From: Candidatus Anammoximicrobium sp.
GTDB taxonomy: Bacteria; Planctomycetota; Planctomycetia; Pirellulales; Pirellulaceae
Length of the DNA stretch: 64,000 bases
NCBI GenBank assembly: GCA_012515235.1
Contig: JAAYYU010000320.1
Location: forward strand, 1-64,000
Reading direction: 5' to 3'
Positions 25,918 through 33,322 of the stretch are shown here, piece after piece; within the stretch, counting starts at the first letter, position 1; every line of letters starts with the position of its first letter. A program made the position numbers and the translations under genes. The notes beneath the pieces were generated by a model. That model made no database searches. It was not told the DNA's origin and saw only the letters and a program-made list of their open reading frames with translations.

Positions 25918-27768
25918 TGTTCGACTGCGAAGACAACGATCCGATGTCGTTCTACAGCTACGAAGACGCCATCAACGACGTGCCGCCGTGGCTGGTCCCC
26001 TTCGAAGTGCATACCTACACGACGCCGTTTCTGCGCCGCGGCGTCAAGTACTCCGAAATGACGCCCGACCAACGTCGGCAGCTGGAGGAAGACGAAACCA
26101 AACCGGAGGCGATCCAATACGAGCAGCGCGAAGTCGACAAGCACGTGTTCAACAAGGACACCAACCGACATATCCTGCGGAACCTGATGGAGCACGGCAT
26201 CAAAGGTCGACGGCGGCAGCCGCCTGGGCAAGACGATCGTTTTCGCCCGCAACCACAATCATGCCGTCCTGTTGCAGCAGTTGTTCGACGAGATGTACCC
26301 GCAGTACGGCGGCAGTTTCTGCCGGGTGATCGACAACTACGACCCGCGAGCCGAGGACCTGATCGACGACTTGAAGGGCGAGGGCAACCACCCCGAACTG
26401 ACCATCGGCATCTCGGTCGATATGCTCGACACGGGCATCGACATCCCCGAAATCGTGAACCTGGTCTTTGCCAAGCCCGTGTACTCGTACATCAAGTTCT
26501 GGCAAATGATCGGCCGCGGCACGCGGTTGTGCCCGAACCTGTTCGGCCCCGGCCTGGACAAGAAGAAGTTCCTGATCTTCGACCACTGGGGCAACTTCGA
26601 GTACTTCGACGAGCACTACACGGAGGCGGAGCCGAACGGCAGCGGAAAGTCCATTCAGCAGGTCCTGTTCGAGGAACGTATCCGCTTGGCCGAGGCCGCC
26701 ATCGCGGCGCAAGACCACCAGACGTTTGCTTTGGCATGCGATCTGCTCTTGCAGGACGTCCGTGACCTGCCCGACACGGCGATTGCCGTGCGGGACAAGT
26801 GGCGCGAGGTCAAGACCGTCCAGCAAGACGGCGTGATTCAACGGTTCGATGCGGCGACCAAGAGCATGCTCCAGACAACCATCGCTCCCCTCATGCAATG
26901 GCGCAACATCACGGGCCACCTGCCCGCGTACGAATGCGACGTGAATTGCTGCCGGCTGCAAACCGCCGTGGTCAAACAGTCGGCGCGGCTTGCCGATCTG
27001 CGCGACGACTTGGTTGGCTGCGTCGCCCAGTTGCCGATCAATTTGAACCCGGTCCGCGAGAAGATCGCGGTGATCCAGCGGGTCAAGAGCGGATCGTTCT
27101 GGGAGGCGCCGACCGTCCCGGCGATCGAAGAAGTCCGGCGGGAACTTCGCGGCATTATGAAATACCGCACCCGGCCTACTGGCCCTGCGCCGCTGCCGCC
27201 CAAGGTGCTGGATGTTGTCGAGGAGGAAGCCGACGTGTATCGCACGCAGTATCGGCCGAGATTTGCGGGTCTGGAGCTGATCGAGTACCGCAGCCGCGTC
27301 CAGGCGTTGCTGACGGGACTGATCGACGCCACGCCGCCGCTGCAGAAGATTCGGGCCGGCCAGCCCGTCACGGCCGAGGAATTGGACAAATTCACGGCGC
27401 TGGTCCTGGCCCAAGAGCCTGACCTGGACCTGACCGACCTGCTGGAATACTATCCGGAGACCGCCGGAAATCTGGCCGTGGCGATCCGCAGTATCATCGG
27501 TCTGGACGCCGAGACGGTCAACGCCCGCTTCACGGCGTTCGCCCACCAGTACACATTGAACTCGACACAGCTCCGTTTCCTCGATCTGCTGAAGAACCAC
27601 ATCCGCGACTTCGGCGCGATCGAATTGGACCAACTGTACGAAACGCCGTTCACCGCCCTGGACAAAGACGGCCTGGACGGCGTCTTCCCGGACGAACACC
27701 AGGCCGAGGAACTGGTCGCCATCGTAGAATCGTTTTCCGCAGGATCGCCCACGAAGATAGCGACTTAA
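25918..27768 (+). pseudogene. hsdR: Type I restriction enzyme R subunit (HsdR), C-terminal half, frameshifted
   Basis: From FDCEDNDPMSFYSYEDAIN onward the protein is EcoKI-type HsdR, entered after motor domain 1. Missing are the N-terminal nuclease, Walker A and DEAD motifs. Present are HVFNKDTNRHILRNLMEHGI, then in the next frame RLGKTIVFARNHNHA, GISVDMLDTGIDIPE (helicase motif V) and MIGRGTRL (motif VI), followed by the helical C-terminal region that binds HsdM. One extra base near 26204-26206 (AAAGGTCGAC where AAAGTCGAC is expected) shifts the frame. Without nuclease and ATP site it cannot cut DNA. Confidence 0.85.
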
Positions 27769-27770
27769 GG

Positions 27771-27860
27771 CGTTTAACCGCGACCCAACGGGGAGCGCGG
27801 GAAGTGCGACTCGACGTCGTTGCGAATCGCCCGCGCTCCCCGTTGGGTCGCGGTTAAACG
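27771..27860. repeat. Perfect 31-bp inverted repeat between hsdR and hsdM
   Basis: Arms 27771-27801 (starting CGTTTAACCGCGACCCAACG) and 27830-27860 are exact reverse complements over 31 bases, around a 28-base spacer (27802-27829). It begins two bases after the hsdR stop and ends at the base before the hsdM ATG, so hsdM would lack a normal ribosome binding site. The RNA would fold into a very stable hairpin. No T-run follows, so it is not a standard terminator. Confidence 0.9.
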
Positions 27861-28737
27861 ATGAAACCCAACGACACCGCATCCCTACTGCACGGACCGC
27901 ACAACCCTATGATCACCGGCAAACTACGGCAGGACATCGACCGCCTCTGGGCCGAGTTCTGGACCGGCGGCATCACCAACCCGCTGACCGTCATCGAGCA
28001 GATTTCCTTCCTCATGTTTTCGCAGATGCTCGACCTCCGCGAAAGCCTCAACGAGCGCAAGGCGAAACGCTTGAAGGGCAAGACCGGCGTCAAGATGATC
28101 TTCGGCCCCGACCAGCCGCACCTACGCTGGAGCAGCTTCAAGCACAAACCGGCCCCGGAGATGCTGAAAATCGTCCGCGAGGAGGTCTTTCCGCACTTCC
28201 GCAGCGTGGGCAATTCCGGCTCCACCTTCAGCGAGTACATGGCCGACGCCCAATGCCTGATCCAGAAGCCCAGCCTGCTCGTCTCGGCCGTGGGCAGGAT
28301 CGACCGGCTGCCCATCGAAGACAGCGACACGAAGGGCGACCTGTACGAGTACCTGCTGAGCAAGCTCACCACCGCCGGCATCAACGGCCAGTTCCGCACG
28401 CCGCGGCACATCATCCGGATGATGGTCGAGGTCATCGGCCCCAAGCCGACCGACGTGATCGGCGACCCGGCGTGTGGCACGGGCGGCTTCCTGGCCGCCG
28501 CTGCGGAACACGTCCTCCGCACCAACACGTCGAGGGCCGGCCTCATCCAGCGCGAAGACGACGAGGGCAACAAGACCACGATTTACACGGGCGACAAGCT
28601 CAATCCCGACCAGCGCCGGCACCTGCAGGAATGCATGTTCTTCGGCTTCGATTTCGACGTGACCATGCTCCGCATCGCCTCGATGAATCTGATCCTGCAC
28701 GGGCTGGACAATCCGAACATCCACTACTGCGACAGCC
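27861..28737 (+). pseudogene. hsdM: Type I DNA methyltransferase (HsdM), 3'-truncated
   Basis: The first ~292 residues match HsdM: N-terminal helical domain (LRQDIDRLWAEFWTGGITNP, EQISFLMFSQMLDLRE) and the start of the N6-adenine methyltransferase fold with motif I GDPACGTGGFL (~200, SAM binding) and FFGFDFDVTMLRIASMNL. Homology stops at IHYCDS (~28736), just before the NPPF catalytic motif. The open frame runs on to 29156 but through antisense of a carbonic-anhydrase-like fragment. No hsdS is found, so the methylase cannot be functional. Confidence 0.85.
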
Positions 28738-29003
28738 ATGCAGACCACCAATGCGACCAGCGGATGACGGGCCGTGCGTGGGAACAATTCTCGCACCTTT
28801 GCCGCCGGGGCATTCTGCTGCTGCACTTCTTTCCAAACGTCGTCGGGAGAGATCTGGTGCTCGTGCCCGTGCACAAAGTCGTAGCTCTCCAGATGGTCCT
28901 GCAGCCCGTATCCCAAGTTGACCATGGCGCCGCCCAGGATGAACTGCGTCCGCCGCCCCGGTTCTGTCAACAGCAAGAACGAGAGGAGCAGGATCAGCGT
29001 CAC
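28738..29003 (-). pseudogene. Beta-carbonic-anhydrase-like protein, N-terminal fragment
   Basis: Minus frame from GTG 29003: a hydrophobic leader TLILLLSFLLLTEPGRRTQF, then LGYGLQDHLESYDFVHGHEH, DDVWKEVQQQNAPAAKVREL and FPRTARHPLVALVVCM, ending where the zinc-binding CMDAR motif of beta-carbonic-anhydrase-like proteins would continue. The break at about 28738 abuts the broken end of hsdM on the other strand, so both genes lost their 3' ends at one junction. Identification rests on the ALVVCM context and spacing. Confidence 0.45.
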
Positions 29004-29359
29004 TGCCCCGACCGTAAGTCATCTTCGCCTTCTCGTCATGGAAACTCCTCAAAACGGCCTTTCGCGGAAGGGGGACAGGCCCGCTTTCGCCGAAACGGCC
29101 TGCCGGGTGCTTCGGATAAAAGGTCCGGGTCGCTTTGCCGCGGAACCCGGTCCTGAGACGGTCGATCCTGGCCGGTTTCTTCGTGCCGGACGATCGCGAC
29201 CGCAACACGCCATCCAATGTACGCTGTTCGGAAGGGACGTCAATGAGCCCGCCAAGCCGTCGGCGACGTCCGGGGGCCGCCGTGCTCGACACGCCGCCAA
29301 CGGGCTGCTACAACATCCGTCTTCCATCCCACTTTTGGCATCTGCAGGAGGCTCCCCCA
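29004..29359. other. Intergenic, no gene seen
   Basis: About 355 bases upstream of the PQQ-propeller gene. A long + frame crosses it but is Arg/Pro-rich with no homology. It presumably contains the propeller gene promoter and leader. Confidence 0.45.
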
Positions 29360-30682
29360 ATGCGTCTGAGCGGGCTTGTTGCGTTGGCGATTCTGTGTCT
29401 GGCGGTGCCGCCCACCCTGGGGGACGACTGGCCGCAATGGCTGGGGCCGAACAGGGACAGCGTCTGGCGGGAAACGGGGATTGTGGACCGGTTTCCGCAG
29501 CGGGGACTGCGGGTCCAATGGCGAGCGCCGGTGGAATTGGGGTACGCCGCACCGGCGGTCGCGGGCGGCCGGGTGTTCGTGATGGACTACCGGCTCCGGG
29601 CGGGCGAGGTGACGAACAATGCCGGCGGAGCGGACCGGCTCGAGGGCACGGAGCGCGTGCTGTGCCTGGACGCCGGGACGGGCCAGTTGCGGTGGAAGTA
29701 CGAGTACGATCGGCCCTACCGGTTCTCCTTCGGCGGCGGGCCGCGTTGCACGCCGACCGTCGACGGCGCGATGGTGTATGCCCTCGGTGCGGAGGGGAAT
29801 CTGTCCTGCTTGGAGACCCAAACCGGGAGGCTGGTCTGGGTCAAAAATTTTGTCAAGGACTACGGCGCCGCGACGCCGTTCTGGGGCGTGGCCGCGCATC
29901 CGCTGGTGGACGGCGATTTGCTGTTCTGCGTGGTCGGGGGACCGGGCAGCGTGGCGGTCGCGTTCGACAAGCGGACCGGCCGCGAGGTTTGGCGAGCGTT
30001 GTCGGCCGAGCAGCAGGGGTACTGCCCGCCGACGATGATCGAGATCGGCGGCCGAAAGCAACTGATCATCTGGCACGGCGAATCCATCAACGGCCTGGAT
30101 CCTCCGACCGGCCGCGTGTACTGGTCCGTGCCGCTGAAACCGAATGTCGGCATGGCGATCACCACGCCCAGGCAATTCGGCCCGTACCTGCTGGCGACCG
30201 GCTATGGCGACGTAGGCGTGCTGTTAAAACTGGCTGCGGACCAGTCGGCGGCAGAGGTCGTCTGGCGGGGGGGGGCCAAGAACGCCGTGTACTGTGCCAA
30301 CAGCACGCCGTTTCTGGAAGACGGAACCATCTACGGCTGCGACATTGGCAGCGGGGCCCTGATGGGCGTGCGGCTGACGGACGGCGAGCGGCTGTGGCAA
30401 ACGCTCCAGCCGACCACCGGCGCCACGCGCCGCGGCCGTTACGGGACGGCGTTTATCGTCAAGCACGAAGACCGTTTCTTCCTGTTCAGCGAAACGGGCG
30501 ACTTGATCTTGGCCCAGTTGTCGCCGCAGGGGTACACCGAAATCGACCGGTTCCGGATGCTGCAGCCGACCAACAAGGTCTTTGGACGCGATGTGATCTG
30601 GAGCCATCCGGCGTTTGCGGACCGGTCCGTGTTCGCCCGGAACGACAAGGAACTGGTCCGCGTCAGCTTGGCGGCTGAGTAA
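29360..30682 (+). CDS. Secreted PQQ-type beta-propeller protein
   Basis: A 440-residue protein with a signal peptide (LVALAILCLAVPPTLG) followed directly by DDWPQWLGPNRDSVWRETG, the usual opening of planctomycete PQQ-like (WD40-like, PF13360) propellers. Blades repeat the pattern of an aspartate-rich turn and TGxxxW: LCLDAGTGQLRWKYE, LETQTGRLVWVKNF, FDKRTGREVWRA, LDPPTGRVYWSV, LTDGERLWQT. The PQQ-binding residues of alcohol dehydrogenases are not apparent, so a scaffold or binding role is likelier than oxidation. AGGAGGCTCCCCCA precedes the ATG. Confidence 0.85.
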   Translation: MRLSGLVALAILCLAVPPTLGDDWPQWLGPNRDSVWRETGIVDRFPQRGLRVQWRAPVELGYAAPAVAGGRVFVMDYRLRAGEVTNNAGGADRLEGTERVLCLDAGTGQLRWKYEYDRPYRFSFGGGPRCTPTVDGAMVYALGAEGNLSCLETQTGRLVWVKNFVKDYGAATPFWGVAAHPLVDGDLLFCVVGGPGSVAVAFDKRTGREVWRALSAEQQGYCPPTMIEIGGRKQLIIWHGESINGLDPPTGRVYWSVPLKPNVGMAITTPRQFGPYLLATGYGDVGVLLKLAADQSAAEVVWRGGAKNAVYCANSTPFLEDGTIYGCDIGSGALMGVRLTDGERLWQTLQPTTGATRRGRYGTAFIVKHEDRFFLFSETGDLILAQLSPQGYTEIDRFRMLQPTNKVFGRDVIWSHPAFADRSVFARNDKELVRVSLAAE

Positions 30683-30721
30683 TCCGACGGTCTGACCTCG
30701 GCGAAATCGCATCGCGTCCCG

Positions 30722-30851
30722 GCGAGCGGTGGGCGTTAGCCCACCGGTGTTTCTGCGGAGGCGGCTTGGACGCACCCAAACAACCGGTGGGCTCACGCTC
30801 ACCGCTCGCCGATGCCAAGGAACCGGTGGGCTCACGCCCACCGCTCGCCGA
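30722..30851. repeat. GCGAGCGGTGGGC-type palindromic repeat cluster
   Basis: Three related units: GAGCGGTGGGCGTTAGCCCA (from ~30724), then two inverted units, CCGGTGGGCTCACGCTCACC and CCGGTGGGCTCACGCCCACC, each running into GCTCGCC. Each unit is self-complementary and the outer ones pair with the first. It fills the gap between the propeller gene and the URO-D-family gene and ends about 18 bases before the latter's start, so it may affect that transcript. Confidence 0.75.
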
Positions 30852-30869
30852 AGGGAGACAGCCGAAGCC

Positions 30870-31865
30870 ATGAGGAACGTTATGAATCATGTCGAACGAT
30901 TCCGGGCCGTGATGAACGGCCAGCCGGTCGACCGCTTGCCGATGTGGGAATGGGCCATGTGGTGGGACGAGACCATCGCCCGCTGGAAAACCGAGGGACT
31001 GCCTGGCGAACTGAACACGGTTTTTGAGATCTCCGAGTACTTCGGCCTGGATCCCTACCAGCAATTCTGGTTCAGCACGACCGATTCGACGATTGAGGCC
31101 GTGCAGCACCACGTCGAGGGCATCGTGTCCAACATGGACGACTACCTGCGGGTGCGGCCGCGGCTGTTTCCGGACCACTCGGCCGCGATCGACTCGATGC
31201 GGCCCTGGGCTGGCCGCCAGGCCCGCGGCGAGGCCGTGGTGTGGATCACGCTGGAAGGCTACTTCTGGTTTCCCCGCACGTTGATGGGCTTCACCAGAAT
31301 CAGCCTGGCGTTCTACGACCAACCCGAATTGCTGCACCGCATCAACCAGGATCTGACCGACTTCAACCTGCGGATCCTCGACCGGGTCGCCCAGGCTTGC
31401 GTGCCGACGTTCGTCACGATTGCCGAGGACATGTCGTACAACCACGGGCCGATGATCTCCGAGCGGCATTTTGACGAGTTCATCGCCCCCTACTACCGGC
31501 AGCTGATCCCGCGGCTTCACGCCTTGGGCGCGGAGGTGCTGGTGGACACCGACGGCGACGTGACGCTGATGGTGCCCTGGTTGTTGCGGGAAGGCGTCCA
31601 GGGCGTGCTGCCGTTGGAGCGGCAGGCGGGCGTCGACGGGATGCGGCTGCGGCAGCGATTTCCGACGCTGCAGATGGTCGGCCACTACGACAAGATGGTG
31701 ATGAACCGCGGCGAGGAGGTGGTCCGCCGGGAGTTCGAGCGGCTGGCCCCGCTGATGAAAGGCGGCCGGTTCATCCCCAGCGTGGATCACCAGACGCCGC
31801 CCGGCGTATCGCTCGACCAGTATCGGGTCTACCTGCGCTGGCTCAGGGAATACGCGCCGCAGTAG
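30870..31865 (+). CDS. Uroporphyrinogen decarboxylase (URO-D) family protein
   Basis: A 331-residue TIM-barrel protein: NHVERFRAVMNGQPVDRLP opening (the RF.A...G..VDR.P pattern of the family), FVTIAEDMSYNHGPMIS, DEFIAPYYRQLIPRLHALGA, EVLVDTDGDVTLMVPWLL and VGHYDKMVMNRG. The canonical HemE N-terminal RxxPVWxMRQAGR is missing, so it is not the haem biosynthesis enzyme; relatives are corrinoid-dependent methyltransferases (MtaA/MtbA-like) or of unknown function. GGGAGACAGCCGAAGCC precedes ATG 30870. It could act with the MttB-like protein at 10281-11762 (speculative). Confidence 0.85.
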   Translation: MRNVMNHVERFRAVMNGQPVDRLPMWEWAMWWDETIARWKTEGLPGELNTVFEISEYFGLDPYQQFWFSTTDSTIEAVQHHVEGIVSNMDDYLRVRPRLFPDHSAAIDSMRPWAGRQARGEAVVWITLEGYFWFPRTLMGFTRISLAFYDQPELLHRINQDLTDFNLRILDRVAQACVPTFVTIAEDMSYNHGPMISERHFDEFIAPYYRQLIPRLHALGAEVLVDTDGDVTLMVPWLLREGVQGVLPLERQAGVDGMRLRQRFPTLQMVGHYDKMVMNRGEEVVRREFERLAPLMKGGRFIPSVDHQTPPGVSLDQYRVYLRWLREYAPQ

Positions 31866-31978
31866 CCTGAAGCGGCGTGGATCGTAAGGCTGCGAGATGC
31901 GGCAACCGTTGTGCCGAGCAGTCTTGCGACCGTTCTTATTCCGGCGGTCCTTACCCGTGTCCGTTGCCGGGCAGTATA

Positions 31979-33214
31979 ATGTCGCGAGGTCCCGAAAGAA
32001 ATCCCGCGAGGTTCGAGTTGATGGCTGGTCGCCGCGTTGTCACCATTTGCCGAGAAGGCGCCTATTACGTGCTCCTGCTGGCGTTTATCGTCGGCGGGGC
32101 GACGACGCGCGACATCAATTTGCTGTTCGTCCTGGCGGGCATGATGATCGGGCCGCTGTTGTTCAATTGGCGGTTCGTCGTTCAATCGCTGCGGCGGTTG
32201 TCGATTTCCCGGCGTTTGCCTGAGCGGATTTTTGCGGGCCGTCCGTTTCGCGTCGAGATCTGCGGGCGGAACGAGCGCCGCCGCTTGGGCAGCTGGATGG
32301 TTGTCGTCGACGATTGCGTGCAGCCGGACTTTGCGGATTGCGAGTCGCGCAAGCGGGATCTGCGGCCCAATGCTGGAGTCGTGCTGCCGCACGTTCCGGC
32401 CGGAGGACTCGTCACAGCGGCCTACCAGGTCACCCTGCCGCACCGCGGGCGGTACCGGTTCGGTCCGTTGCGAGTCTCCACGCGATTTCCGATGGGGTTG
32501 GTCAAGGCGAGTGCCAAGCTGAAGCGGTTCGAGCGCGTCGTCGTTTGGCCGAGGTTGGGCCAGTTGGCGCCTCATTGGCTGGAACTGCTGGACTCCCGGC
32601 GCCTGGGGCGGCAAACGGCGCATTGGCGGCAAGGTCCGATCGACGGGGATTACTACGGGCTGAGGGAATGGCGGCCGGGTGACAGCAAGCGTTGGATTCA
32701 TTGGCGGACCAGTGCCAAGGTGGGCAAACTGGCCGTGCGGCAGTTTGAACAGCAGCAGAACCGGGACCTGGCGCTGGTCTTGGACCTCTGGCAGCCCGAA
32801 GCGCCGCGCGACGAGGATCGCGGGCGAGTGGAAATCGCCGTCAGCTTTGCGGCGACCTTGGTCGATGAACTGGCGCAGCGCGGGGGCAGTCGAGTCACGC
32901 TTGCCCTGGCCGCCCGGCAGTGCGGCGTGTGGTCGTCTGGCGCGTCGGCGTTGTTTGCCCAGCAGACGCTCCAGCGATTGGCCTTGATCGACGCCGCCTC
33001 GGAGAACCGCCTGGCGGAGACCCTGGGCGAGTTAATGGCCGAGATCCCGCTGGGCACGCAGGTGGTGGTGATCAGCACGCGGGGCAGTCAATTGGACCAC
33101 ATCGGCCGGAGCGATTCCTTCGCCGGAGGCCACCGGCGTCAGCGGGCCTTGGGCTCCGTGATTTGGCTGGATGTCAGGTCGGAAGAAGTGGGCCGCGTGT
33201 TCGTGTGGGAGTAG
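31979..33214 (+). CDS. DUF58 domain membrane protein
   Basis: About 411 residues. Two N-terminal membrane helices (YYVLLLAFIVGGATTRDIN, LLFVLAGMMIGPLLFNW), a beta-rich middle (LPHRGRYRFGPLRVSTRFP), then DUF58 proper (PF01882): GDYYGLREWRPGDSKRWIHW, where the R-W-P-G-D-x-x-R-x-I-x-W signature is clear, followed by a vWA-like domain (LALVLDLWQPEA). Members usually sit between a MoxR ATPase and a transglutaminase; here the transglutaminase follows while the MoxR-like ATPase is far away at 59626. The start could also be the ATG at 32021. Confidence 0.85.
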   Translation: MSRGPERNPARFELMAGRRVVTICREGAYYVLLLAFIVGGATTRDINLLFVLAGMMIGPLLFNWRFVVQSLRRLSISRRLPERIFAGRPFRVEICGRNERRRLGSWMVVVDDCVQPDFADCESRKRDLRPNAGVVLPHVPAGGLVTAAYQVTLPHRGRYRFGPLRVSTRFPMGLVKASAKLKRFERVVVWPRLGQLAPHWLELLDSRRLGRQTAHWRQGPIDGDYYGLREWRPGDSKRWIHWRTSAKVGKLAVRQFEQQQNRDLALVLDLWQPEAPRDEDRGRVEIAVSFAATLVDELAQRGGSRVTLALAARQCGVWSSGASALFAQQTLQRLALIDAASENRLAETLGELMAEIPLGTQVVVISTRGSQLDHIGRSDSFAGGHRRQRALGSVIWLDVRSEEVGRVFVWE

Positions 33215-33322
33215 GGGAGCCGAGGGAACCAGGATCGCTCCCGCCGCCCGGTTGCTCGTCGCCGCCGGGGCTGCGGGAGTTGGCCGCAGAGTCCGGCGGC
33301 CGAGTCGCGAGTGCGGATTGAG

